Positions 1-5,351 of a stretch of 6,654 bases of DNA are shown piece after piece (the stretch's first letter is position 1; the number at the start of each line of letters is the position of its first letter). Origin of the DNA: Bacillota bacterium (GTDB lineage: Bacteria > Bacillota > Clostridia > Christensenellales > CAG-138); the NCBI GenBank assembly GCA_023461495.1, contig JAEYLA010000077.1, forward strand, positions 1-6,654, given 5' to 3'. Below the pieces are notes generated by a model, which worked only from the letters and a program-made list of their open reading frames with translations, searched no databases and was not told the origin of the DNA. The position numbers and the translations under genes are program-made.

Positions 1-482
1 CGCTTGCGCTCGGTACGGAGAAGAAGGAGCCGGGCCTGATGAACGAAGCGCCCCGCAATCCCAACGAGAGCATCATCAACAAGGATATGCTCATCAACAT
101 TGCGGTACAGAGCATTGTTATGACGGCGGCGGTGCTGGTTTCCTTCTATTACGGCTGGAAGACCTACGGCATTGAAATGGGGCGCACCTACGCGCTTGTA
201 ACGCTGATTGTCAGCGAGCTTCTGCGCGCGTACACCTGCCGCTCGGAAAGGCATCCGCTGTGGAAGATCGGCGTGTTTAGCAACCGGAACATGAACCTTG
301 CGACCATCGTTTCCTTCGGTCTGCTGGTCGTGATCATGGTCATTCCGGGGCTGCGGGACATCTTTAATGTGGCGACGCTGCATTTCCACGATTGGGACTT
401 TGTGATCATCGTCGGCCTCATGCCGCTGTTGTTTGGGGAACTGACAAAGATCATCAAAAACGCCATGCGCGGCAAGAAATAA
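1..482 (+). CDS. Cation-transporting P-type ATPase, P2A (calcium-pump-like), C-terminal part
   Basis: The gene is open at the left edge and its reading frame begins at base 3, so 159 C-terminal residues are visible. They start with LALGTEKKEPGLM and NEAPRNPNESI, which match the end of the hinge and M6-M7 linker of SERCA-like pumps (typically LALGxExPEPxxMxRxPR). Four hydrophobic segments follow at about residues 31-50, 62-78, 98-116 and 131-148, matching M7-M10. Between the second and third is CRSERHPLWKIGVFSN, a strongly conserved block of this family. The ATG at 39 is internal methionine 13 of the visible part, not a start. Such pumps use ATP to export Ca2+ or a similar cation across the plasma membrane. 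The phosphorylation, nucleotide-binding and main ion-binding parts lie outside the window, so the exact ion cannot be judged. A hairpin terminator follows 10 bases after the stop. Confidence 0.93.
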   Translation, partial: LALGTEKKEPGLMNEAPRNPNESIINKDMLINIAVQSIVMTAAVLVSFYYGWKTYGIEMGRTYALVTLIVSELLRAYTCRSERHPLWKIGVFSNRNMNLATIVSFGLLVVIMVIPGLRDIFNVATLHFHDWDFVIIVGLMPLLFGELTKIIKNAMRGKK

Positions 483-492
483 AACAGAACTG

Positions 493-528
493 GCCGGGGC
501 CGCGCTTACAAAGTAAGCGCGGCCCGGC
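493..528 (+). terminator. Hairpin terminator after the P-type ATPase gene
   Basis: A long G+C-rich inverted repeat (493-509 with 513-528) forms 16 base pairs with one bulged G and an AAA loop. It starts 10 bases after the ATPase stop codon. The T-tract that should follow is poor (TGTAATT), so this is a terminator by position and stem strength rather than a textbook one. Confidence 0.7.
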
Positions 529-657
529 TGTAATTCCCGGAATGCGGATATTGGCAGATATCCTCTCAAATATGTTGTATCGCGTCATATGTAGAGGCAA
601 ACTGTGTCGCCCGCGTATTTACAATGTTGCAAGTGATTGATGCTGAAAGGAGCATAT

Positions 658-1338
658 ATGCAATACGAAATCTTTGGCGGCAACCTTCCCGCCGTCACCA
701 TCCGCCTCAACGCCAACGAAAGCATCTATACCCAATCCGGCGGCATGTCCTGGATGACGCCCAACATCCGCATGGAAACCAATATGAAGGGCGGGCTACT
801 AAAGGGGCTTGGCCGCATGCTTTCCGGAGATTCCCTGTTTCTTGCCACCTATACCGCGATGGCCCCCAACCAGGAGATTACCATCGCCTCCACATTTCCC
901 GGGGCAATCTTGCCGATCGACCCTGCAAGGGGCGACATCATCGCCCAGAAAAGTGCGTTTTTGTGCGCGGAACCCGGCGTGACGCTCAGCATGCATGTGG
1001 TAAAGGGGCTGGGCGCGGGCTTTTTTGGCGGAGAAGGCTTCCTGCTGCAGCGGCTTTCCGGCAACGGGCTTGCGTTTTTGGAGATCGATGGCGCAATCTA
1101 CGAAAAGATGCTTTCCCCTGGCGAGGAGCTGATTGTGGATACCGGCAACATCGCTGCGTATGAAGCGAATGTGCAGTATGAGGTGATGATGATCAAGGGC
1201 TTTAAGAATGTGCTGTTCGGCGGCGAAGGGCTCATGAACACCAAGCTGCGCGGCCCCGGCAAGGTATGGCTGCAAACCATGACGATGCCCGGCTTTGCAG
1301 GGCGGATCGTCCCGTTCCTGCCCCACAAAAGCGACTGA
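658..1338 (+). CDS. AIM24 / TIGR00266 family protein
   Basis: A complete 226-residue protein. The start at 658 is preferred over the in-frame ATG at 637 because GAAAGGAG (645-652) sits five bases before it and MQYEIFGG is a normal family beginning. The sequence follows the TIGR00266/AIM24 pattern: GGMSWMTPNIRMET near residues 28-41, then glycine-rich strands and turns with no transmembrane helix or signal peptide. Three related blocks are visible: residues 47-62 (LLKGLGRMLSGDSLFL), 122-141 (FFGGEGFLL...GNGLAFL) and 186-205 (LFGGEGLMN...GPGKVWL). They suggest the repeated beta-strand architecture of the family. Yeast Aim24 is a mitochondrial inner-membrane protein; the bacterial members have no settled function, so none is assigned. 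Upstream, TACAAT (620-625) is a possible -10 box without a convincing -35. The gene stands alone, convergent with the flotillin operon. Confidence 0.92.
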   Translation: MQYEIFGGNLPAVTIRLNANESIYTQSGGMSWMTPNIRMETNMKGGLLKGLGRMLSGDSLFLATYTAMAPNQEITIASTFPGAILPIDPARGDIIAQKSAFLCAEPGVTLSMHVVKGLGAGFFGGEGFLLQRLSGNGLAFLEIDGAIYEKMLSPGEELIVDTGNIAAYEANVQYEVMMIKGFKNVLFGGEGLMNTKLRGPGKVWLQTMTMPGFAGRIVPFLPHKSD

Positions 1339-1352
1339 CGAGGCTCCATCAC

Positions 1353-1380
1353 AAACGCCCCGTACATAAAAGCGCAGGGC
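1353..1380. repeat. Degenerate copy of the intergenic palindromic repeat
   Basis: This stretch begins AAACGCCC and ends with ATAA-A-AGCGCAGGGC, matching the 29-bp palindrome at 1449 and 1711 over most of its length. The left arm has decayed (CCGTAC in place of TGCGC), so only a weak GCCC/GGGC stem remains. It lies 15 bases after the AIM24-family stop codon and may be an eroded terminator. Confidence 0.5.
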
Positions 1381-1392
1381 CTAAAAGGCACG

Positions 1393-1438
1393 TTGGGGCT
1401 CCGCCCCAAACCCCGCTTAGGACTGTAACAGTCCTAAG
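1393..1438. repeat. Double-hairpin intergenic element
   Basis: Two adjacent perfect stem-loops. The first is TTGGGGC-TCC-GCCCCAA (1393-1409). The second is a 10-bp stem with a TAA loop (1416-1425 with 1429-1438, arm CTTAGGACTG). The linker between them is C-rich (AACCCCG). No T-tract follows, so it resembles a dispersed G+C-rich intergenic repeat more than an intrinsic terminator. The arrangement at 4637-4680 is comparable. Confidence 0.55.
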
Positions 1439-1448
1439 AACCTGTAAC

Positions 1449-1477
1449 AAACGCCCTGCGCATAAGCGCAGGGCGTT
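1449..1477. repeat. 29-bp palindromic repeat, copy 1 (probable terminator)
   Basis: An A followed by a perfect 12-bp inverted repeat (1450-1461 with 1466-1477, arm AACGCCCTGCGC) around an ATAA loop. All 29 bases recur exactly at 1711-1739. With AA on one side and TT on the other it can act as a terminator stem in both directions. Here it is the strongest stem downstream of the AIM24-family gene. Confidence 0.8.
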
Positions 1478-1540
1478 GCAGTCTGTTGAAAAAGCTTTCA
1501 TGCTTATTTTTCTATGCAGGAGCTAAAAATGCAGTTGCAT

Positions 1541-1706
1541 GTCGGGACGCCCCGCCGTCCCGACGAAGCGGAAAAACTTAGAAAACACCGAGAAATCCGT
1601 CCAGGCTGGCGACATGTGCGTCAGCCTGGGCTCCTTGCATGAAGGCCTGCTACGTCAGGCCTTCATGAGAAAATCCCGTCGAGAAACCCGAAAGGTTTAT
1701 CGACGG
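1541..1706. other. Cluster of four stem-loops between convergent genes; possible structured RNA
   Basis: Four non-overlapping stem-loops lie in succession. They are 1541-1549/1556-1564 (9 bp, arm GTCGGGACG), 1601-1608/1622-1629 (8 bp, arm CCAGGCTG), 1638-1649/1656-1667 (12 bp perfect, arm CATGAAGGCCTG) and 1676-1682/1700-1706 (7 bp, arm CCGTCGA, continued inward by AAACC/GGTTT around a CGAAA loop). An A-rich single-stranded-looking stretch (1565-1600) separates the first two. The 29-bp palindrome follows as a fifth hairpin. I see no credible protein: the short open frames here have no ribosome binding site and consist of the palindromes read through. On the plus strand, TTGAAA (1486-1491) and TTCTAT (1510-1515), 18 bases apart, could be a weak promoter. 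I do not recognise an RNA family. Confidence 0.4.
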
Positions 1707-1710
1707 CCTG

Positions 1711-1739
1711 AAACGCCCTGCGCATAAGCGCAGGGCGTT
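1711..1739. repeat. 29-bp palindromic repeat, copy 2 (probable bidirectional terminator)
   Basis: Exact second copy of the repeat at 1449-1477 (stem 1712-1723 with 1728-1739, loop ATAA). It starts 26 bases past the flotillin stop codon on the minus strand, the expected place for that operon's terminator. Reading plus, it is followed by TTACGTTTTG, a moderate T-tract. A role ending transcription from both sides is likely. Confidence 0.8.
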
Positions 1740-1764
1740 ACGTTTTGTAGCAATAACCTTGCAG

Positions 1765-3147
1765 TTAACCGGCAACCGGCTCCTTCTCCTCCGCATCCGT
1801 ACCGAGGATGGAGGGAAGCTCCATGCCCGCCTGCTTGAAAAGGTCGTTCATCGGGGGAATGGACTTGAGCATGCCGGAAAGGAAGTTCGCCGTTGCCGGC
1901 GTGCCCGTGCCATTGCCCATGCTGTCCCACACGGTGACCTTATCGATCTTGATGTTCTTGATGGCGTCCACCTGCATTTGCACAAGCTGCTCGAGCTTAT
2001 CGGCAATAATGAACTTCACCGCGGCATCCGGATCGCCGCCCGCCGCTTCCACAAGCTTATTCATACCGATGGCCTGCTTGGAGAGGACTTCCTCAATACC
2101 CTTTGCCTGCGCTTCCATCCGCGCAAAGATCGCGTCCGCTTCACCCTTTGCCTTGCGGCGCGTGACTTCGGCCTCCGCTTCCGCGGCGATTTCCACTTGC
2201 TGCTTTTCGATTTGCGCTTTTACGATGATATCGGCCTGCTGTGAAGCGCGCACAAGATCCGCACGCGTCTGTTCCGCGTTCTGCTGGGCGACATACGCTT
2301 CCTGCAGGGCCATAGCGGCCTGTACCTTTTCCGCAGCTGTCGCAATGCGCAGCGCTTCCGCTTCCTTTTCCCTGCGGCGGGCTTCGGACTGGGCAATTTC
2401 CACCCTCGCGGTATTTTCGCCCTGTATGGCCGTTGCGTTTGCCGCAGCAACCTCGATACGCTCATCCTTATGGGCGTTTGCCTGGCCGATTTCACCGTCC
2501 CTGTTCTTTTCAGCTACGCTCTTTTTCGCGTCGTTGATGGCCTTCGCAGCGGCTTCCTTACCGAGCGCCTCGATATAGCCGGACTCATCGTTGATGTCCG
2601 TGACGTTCACGTTGATGAGCCTGAGGCCGATCTTCTTCAATTCGATTTCCACGTTGTTGGAAACCGCAAGCAGGAACTTGTCGCGGTCGGTATTGATCTC
2701 TTCAATGTCCATCGTCGCGATGACAAGACGCAGCTGACCGAAGATGATATCCTTTGCAAGCTCCTGAATTTCAGGCATTTTGAGGCCCAAGAGGCGCTCG
2801 GCCGCGTTTTGCATGATGCCGGGCTCCGTGGAAATACCCACCGTAAAGCGGGATGGCACATCCACGCGGATGTTCTGCTTAGAGAGCGCGTTCTTCAAAT
2901 CCACATTGATGGAAATAGGCGTCAAGTCCATATACCGGAAGTCCTGCAGCACGGGGATGATAAACGCGGCGCCCCCGTGGATGCACTTTGCCGAGCGGTT
3001 CTGTCCGCCCTGTTCCGCCCCCACCTTACCGTAAATAACCAGCACCTTATCCGACGGGCACTTGCGGTAGCGTGAAAGTACGCCAAGCAGCACCGCAAAC
3101 AAAACGATGACCAAAATGACAATCCCGACCAACACATCCAAACCCAT
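1765..3147 (-). CDS. floT: Flotillin family protein (FloT/YuaG-like)
   Basis: A complete 460-residue protein. Residues 3-25 form a single hydrophobic anchor, followed by an SPFH/band-7 domain to about residue 190 (KVLVIYGKVG, CIHGGAAFIIPVLQDF, MDLTPISINV). A long Ala/Glu/Lys-rich coiled coil spans about 195-360 (AAEAEAEVTRRKAKGEADAI). The end is a flotillin-type C-terminal region (MNKLVEAAGGDPDAAVKFI, then NIKIDKVTVWDSMGNG). Bacterial flotillins oligomerise on the inner face of the plasma membrane and organise functional membrane microdomains that affect fluidity, signalling and secretion. The start is supported by AAGGGGGT (3155-3162, minus strand) seven bases upstream. It follows an NfeD-family gene after 32 bases, the same pairing as yuaF-floT in Bacillus subtilis, where FloT is about 509 residues. 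Both genes appear to share the promoter at 3911-3939. The name rests on family and context, not on tested function. Confidence 0.94.
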   Translation of the reverse strand: MGLDVLVGIVILVIVLFAVLLGVLSRYRKCPSDKVLVIYGKVGAEQGGQNRSAKCIHGGAAFIIPVLQDFRYMDLTPISINVDLKNALSKQNIRVDVPSRFTVGISTEPGIMQNAAERLLGLKMPEIQELAKDIIFGQLRLVIATMDIEEINTDRDKFLLAVSNNVEIELKKIGLRLINVNVTDINDESGYIEALGKEAAAKAINDAKKSVAEKNRDGEIGQANAHKDERIEVAAANATAIQGENTARVEIAQSEARRREKEAEALRIATAAEKVQAAMALQEAYVAQQNAEQTRADLVRASQQADIIVKAQIEKQQVEIAAEAEAEVTRRKAKGEADAIFARMEAQAKGIEEVLSKQAIGMNKLVEAAGGDPDAAVKFIIADKLEQLVQMQVDAIKNIKIDKVTVWDSMGNGTGTPATANFLSGMLKSIPPMNDLFKQAGMELPSILGTDAEEKEPVAG

Positions 3148-3179
3148 GATAGTTACCCCCTTGTTATGATTATAAGAAT

Positions 3180-3875
3180 TTAGGCTTCCTTCTCTACAAC
3201 CAGCACATCCGCGCGTACATCCACCACGCGCACGAACGCGCCGGTGGGGATGGATGCCCCTTCCGTAATGGCGTTGACCTCCACAAAACGTTCCTGCAGC
3301 GTCAGGTTGACCTTGCCTTCTCCCCTCCCCTCCCCGGGGATGGGAATGTAGACGCGCGCCGTCAGCCCGAGCGCGTTCTTTAAGGAAATATTTCCGCTTG
3401 CCGCAAGGCGCAGCGTCAGCTGAATGAGCTTTGCAACGCCGAACATGGCAAGCGCGCCAAATACAAAACCCACAAATACGCCAAGCCCGCCGGGCATGCC
3501 GGAATTGATTGCAATGATTGAAGTCCAGCCGAACACCGTCAGGAACGCGATCACACCCTCAACTGTAAGCAGACGCAGCGCGCCGTAGCCCGCATGCGCG
3601 TCCGCACCCACGGTATCCGTATGGGTATGCGTGTGGACATCCGTCCCATGGGTGTGTCCAAAGTCAACGTCTCCGAAATCAAGATCAATGTCAACCATGT
3701 CCATCATATCCGCGCCGCCGTGGGCAGCCCCCGTATCTACCCCGGCGGCGTCGTGTCCAAACCCCGCAAGCGTGAGCGCAATCTGTATGAGAAGCACCAC
3801 GCTTGCCGGTATGGCAATACAATAGAGCACCCGCAATAAGGTGCTTAGTCCATCCCACCAGGCCACAATCCCCAT
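3180..3875 (-). CDS. NfeD-family membrane protein (YuaF-like), flotillin partner
   Basis: The protein is 231 residues from the start at 3875. An ATG at 3881 is in frame, but the AAAGGGGG ribosome binding site (3882-3889) abuts it directly, whereas it lies six bases from 3875. Order: a membrane segment at about 13-37; a long acidic and histidine-rich loop at 41-96; two membrane segments at about 104-122 and 130-152; then a beta-rich OB-fold-like NfeD domain at about 165-229 (LGLTARVYIPIPGEG, FVEVNAITEGASIPTGAFVRVVDV, VLVVEKEA). NfeD proteins are encoded beside SPFH proteins and are thought to interact with them; YuaF accompanies FloT in B. subtilis. No protease domain is present, so this is the short NfeD type. 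The loop carries 8 His and 12 Asp in 54 residues. The gene is first in the operon, 32 bases before the flotillin. Confidence 0.9.
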   Translation of the reverse strand: MGIVAWWDGLSTLLRVLYCIAIPASVVLLIQIALTLAGFGHDAAGVDTGAAHGGADMMDMVDIDLDFGDVDFGHTHGTDVHTHTHTDTVGADAHAGYGALRLLTVEGVIAFLTVFGWTSIIAINSGMPGGLGVFVGFVFGALAMFGVAKLIQLTLRLAASGNISLKNALGLTARVYIPIPGEGRGEGKVNLTLQERFVEVNAITEGASIPTGAFVRVVDVRADVLVVEKEA

Positions 3876-3892
3876 TGCCATCCCCCTTTAAG

Positions 3893-3907
3893 GTAAATAT
3901 TATTTAC
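3893..3907 (-). promoter_or_regulatory. Putative operator at the NfeD-flotillin promoter
   Basis: A perfect 6+3+6 palindrome, GTAAATATTATTTAC, begins three bases downstream of the -10 box and would cover the transcription start. A near-identical site occupies exactly the same position at the divergent XRE gene (4011-4025). Position suggests repression by blocking RNA polymerase. Confidence 0.65.
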
Positions 3908-3910
3908 TCA

Positions 3911-3939
3911 ATTATATGATCCGTCACTCTCTTTGTCAA
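3911..3939 (-). promoter_or_regulatory. Consensus sigma-A promoter of the NfeD-flotillin operon
   Basis: On the minus strand, TTGACA (3939-3934) is followed after exactly 17 bases by TATAAT (3916-3911). Every base of both boxes matches the vegetative consensus at ideal spacing. Transcription should start near 3904, leaving a leader of about 30 bases with the ribosome binding site. So strong a promoter usually implies a repressor, in line with the palindrome overlapping the start. Confidence 0.88.
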
Positions 3940-3978
3940 TCTGCCGCCGAATTATTTCGAAATTTTTATTGGTTTTTC

Positions 3979-4007
3979 TTGCCTTCGGACCAAAGGCTTG
4001 CTATTCT
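3979..4007 (+). promoter_or_regulatory. Sigma-A promoter of the XRE regulator gene
   Basis: TTGCCT (3979-3984), 17 bases, TATTCT (4002-4007): four of six consensus bases in each box at ideal spacing. The predicted start is near 4014, about 40 bases before the ATG at 4056. The promoter diverges from the flotillin promoter, with about 40 bases between the two -35 boxes. Confidence 0.65.
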
Positions 4008-4010
4008 ATA

Positions 4011-4025
4011 GTAAATGATTTTTAC
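4011..4025 (+). promoter_or_regulatory. Putative operator at the XRE regulator promoter
   Basis: GTAAATGATTTTTAC is a 15-base palindrome with one mismatched pair. In promoter orientation it matches the flotillin-operon site at 13 of 15 positions, and it too begins three bases after the -10 box. Autoregulation by the downstream XRE protein is the simplest reading. Confidence 0.62.
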
Positions 4026-4055
4026 TTTTTGGCTGCAAGATCGGAGGTGCCTGCA

Positions 4056-4556
4056 ATGGATGCCAAGGAACTGGGAAGGCGGTTAAAGGAGGCGCGGCTT
4101 CAGAAAAAACTCACCCAAAACGAGGTTGTGGGAGATTTTATCACGCGCAACATGCTCAGCCAGATTGAAAGCGGCGCTGCAATGCCCAGCATGAAAACGC
4201 TGGCGTTTCTGTCTGAGCAGCTCTCCATCCCCCTCTCGCAGCTTCTGGATACGCCTTCCGCTTCCGACGCGGTGGAGGAACTCAACTGCGCCAAACGCGC
4301 GTTTTCCGCAGGGGAGTATCCGCTTGCCATCACGATTGCAGGGCGGCTTGAACTCCCCTTTTTCGATGAAGCGAACGCCCTATCAGCGCGCGCGCACCTG
4401 GCGCTTGCGCAAGCGTATCTCAATAAGCGCGAATATGCTTCCGCAACGGCGGAAGCCCGCCTTGCAGCCGAGAAGGCGCAGCTTGGCATCTATGCCTCGC
4501 GCACACTGCGCTCGGAAGCGCTGCTGCTGCTCGACGAGGCGCAAAAGCAGCCTTGA
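4056..4556 (+). CDS. XRE-family transcriptional regulator with TPR-like C-terminus
   Basis: The protein is 166 residues from ATG 4056. The start is set by GGAGG (4043-4047) eight bases upstream and by the N-terminus MDAKELGRRLKEARLQKKLT, a typical first helix of an XRE domain. The frame is open back to 3933, but that part overlaps the promoter and lacks a ribosome binding site. Residues 5-64 form the helix-turn-helix: LTQNEVVG, the recognition helix region TRNMLSQIESGAAMPS, then LAFLSEQLSIPLSQLL. Residues 73-165 are alpha-helical and alanine-rich (FSAGEYPLAITIAG, ALAQAYLNKREYASATAEA), resembling TPR units that in related regulators sense a ligand or peptide. It is transcribed divergently from the NfeD-flotillin operon; matching palindromes at both promoters suggest it controls both. 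The inducing signal is unknown. Confidence 0.9.
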   Translation: MDAKELGRRLKEARLQKKLTQNEVVGDFITRNMLSQIESGAAMPSMKTLAFLSEQLSIPLSQLLDTPSASDAVEELNCAKRAFSAGEYPLAITIAGRLELPFFDEANALSARAHLALAQAYLNKREYASATAEARLAAEKAQLGIYASRTLRSEALLLLDEAQKQP

Positions 4557-4636
4557 TCAAATTGTCCGCTCTCTACTTTGACGCTCGAGCAGCAAAAAAG
4601 ATGCAGGAATCTATACAACATACATAGATACATTGA

Positions 4637-4680
4637 GGGCGCTGCCCCCACCTCCCAAGGGCCGCTATGGCCCTTTGATC
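4637..4680. repeat. G+C-rich double-hairpin element between the regulator and cobO
   Basis: A short GGGC-GCT-GCCC hairpin (4637-4647) is followed by a pyrimidine-rich linker (CCACCTCCC). Then comes a 7-bp stem AAGGGCC (4657-4663 with 4669-4675, loop GCTAT) and GATCCCCC. The order of parts resembles 1393-1438, suggesting the same class of dispersed intergenic repeat. The second hairpin could also end the regulator transcript, although the T-run after it is only TTT. Confidence 0.45.
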
Positions 4681-4716
4681 CCCCAATATGGTACTGATGG
4701 AATGGAGGCGCCACGC

Positions 4717-5247
4717 ATGAAACAGGGATGTACGCATGTATATTACGGAAACGGCAAGGGGAAGACCACCGCCGCAATCGGCCTTGGCATACGCGCATGG
4801 GGCTGCGGGCTGACTGTGGTGCTGGTGCAGTTTTTGAAGGACACCGCAACGGGCGAATTGAAAGCGCTCGGGCAGCTCGAAGGCTTTCTCGTGCTGCGCG
4901 GCAAGGCAAAGGGCAAGCTGTTCTCCAAGGACATGAATGAGGAAGAAAAAACCCTCACGCAATCTATCCATGAAGCAAATCTAAATCAGGCGCTCTCCCT
5001 CGTCAAAACCGGCAAGTGCGACGTCCTGATTTTAGACGAAGCGCTTGACGCCTATCGGCTCGGCCTGCTAAAGGAGGATGTGCTCCGCCCTCTTGTTTTT
5101 GAAAAGCCGGAAACGCTTGAACTCGTCATCACCGGTCATACGCCGGTGGACTGGATCCTTGACCATGCGGATTACGTTACGGAGATGGTCAAGCAGAAGC
5201 ATCCTTACGACAGGGGAATTATGGCGCGAAGGGGAATTGAGTTTTAG
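4717..5247 (+). CDS. cobO: Corrinoid adenosyltransferase, CobO/BtuR (CobA) type
   Basis: The protein is 176 residues from ATG 4717. TGGAGG (4703-4708) lies eight bases upstream, while the in-frame ATG at 4702 overlaps that site. It transfers the 5'-deoxyadenosyl group of ATP to cob(I)alamin or its precursors, forming the Co-C bond of coenzyme B12 in the cytoplasm. Visible motifs: the P-loop GNGKGKTT (residues 11-18), VQFLKD (37-42), Walker B-like VLILDEALDAYRLGLL (103-118), LVITGHTPVDWILDHADYVTEM (136-157 region) and the family ending KHPYDRGIMARRGIEF. Full length for the family. Enterobacterial CobA has TGR where this has TGH141. No other cobalamin gene and no cobalamin riboswitch is visible nearby, so it may serve corrinoid salvage as well as synthesis. 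A terminator follows at once, so it appears to be transcribed alone or from the regulator upstream; no clear promoter was found. Confidence 0.95.
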   Translation: MKQGCTHVYYGNGKGKTTAAIGLGIRAWGCGLTVVLVQFLKDTATGELKALGQLEGFLVLRGKAKGKLFSKDMNEEEKTLTQSIHEANLNQALSLVKTGKCDVLILDEALDAYRLGLLKEDVLRPLVFEKPETLELVITGHTPVDWILDHADYVTEMVKQKHPYDRGIMARRGIEF

Positions 5248-5254
5248 TTTCGAG

Positions 5255-5283
5255 AGGCGGCCAAATACCGGGCCGCCTTTTTT
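5255..5283 (+). terminator. Intrinsic terminator after cobO
   Basis: A perfect 8-bp stem AGGCGGCC/GGCCGCCT (5255-5262 with 5271-5278), an 8-base loop and an unbroken run of six T at 5278-5283, starting seven bases after the stop codon. It separates cobO from the sensor kinase. Confidence 0.92.
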
Positions 5284-5351
5284 CCTGCCCGCAGTTGTGG
5301 TATTGTGTAAAAAAGAACACTTCCGCAATGAAAAAAGACGGGGTAAGGCGT

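Noticed and set aside
799..1326. A 175-residue minus-strand frame opposite the AIM24-family gene.
   Set aside because: No family resemblance and no start signals; the plus-strand protein is a clear family member with a good ribosome binding site.
1449..1739. CRISPR array.
   Set aside because: Only two exact repeats, fully palindromic, 262 bases apart, with no regular spacers and no cas genes.
1539..1930. Short open frames on both strands in the intergenic hairpin region (plus 1539-1727, minus 1697-1930).
   Set aside because: They lack ribosome binding sites, run through perfect palindromes, resemble no family, and the minus one overlaps the flotillin coding end in another frame.
1759..3075. 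Long plus-strand open frames opposite the flotillin gene (1759-2244, 1808-2578, 2470-3075).
   Set aside because: They are antisense to a convincing 460-residue flotillin; their low-complexity composition comes from the Ala/Glu-rich coiled coil read on the other strand.
3933..4055. An extended N-terminus for the XRE regulator beginning at TTG 3933.
   Set aside because: It would include the gene's own promoter and operator, has no ribosome binding site, and adds residues before a typical XRE N-terminus.
4609..4629. Inverted repeat ATCTAT...ATAGAT with a 9-base spacer, as an operator for cobO.
   Set aside because: Six-base arms in an A+T-rich stretch are likely by chance, no second copy exists, and no clear promoter is nearby.
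4557..4716. Cobalamin riboswitch upstream of cobO.
   Set aside because: The gap is about 160 bases, and I see neither a recognisable B12-box-like segment nor a multi-helix fold; the hairpins are simple G+C-rich repeats.
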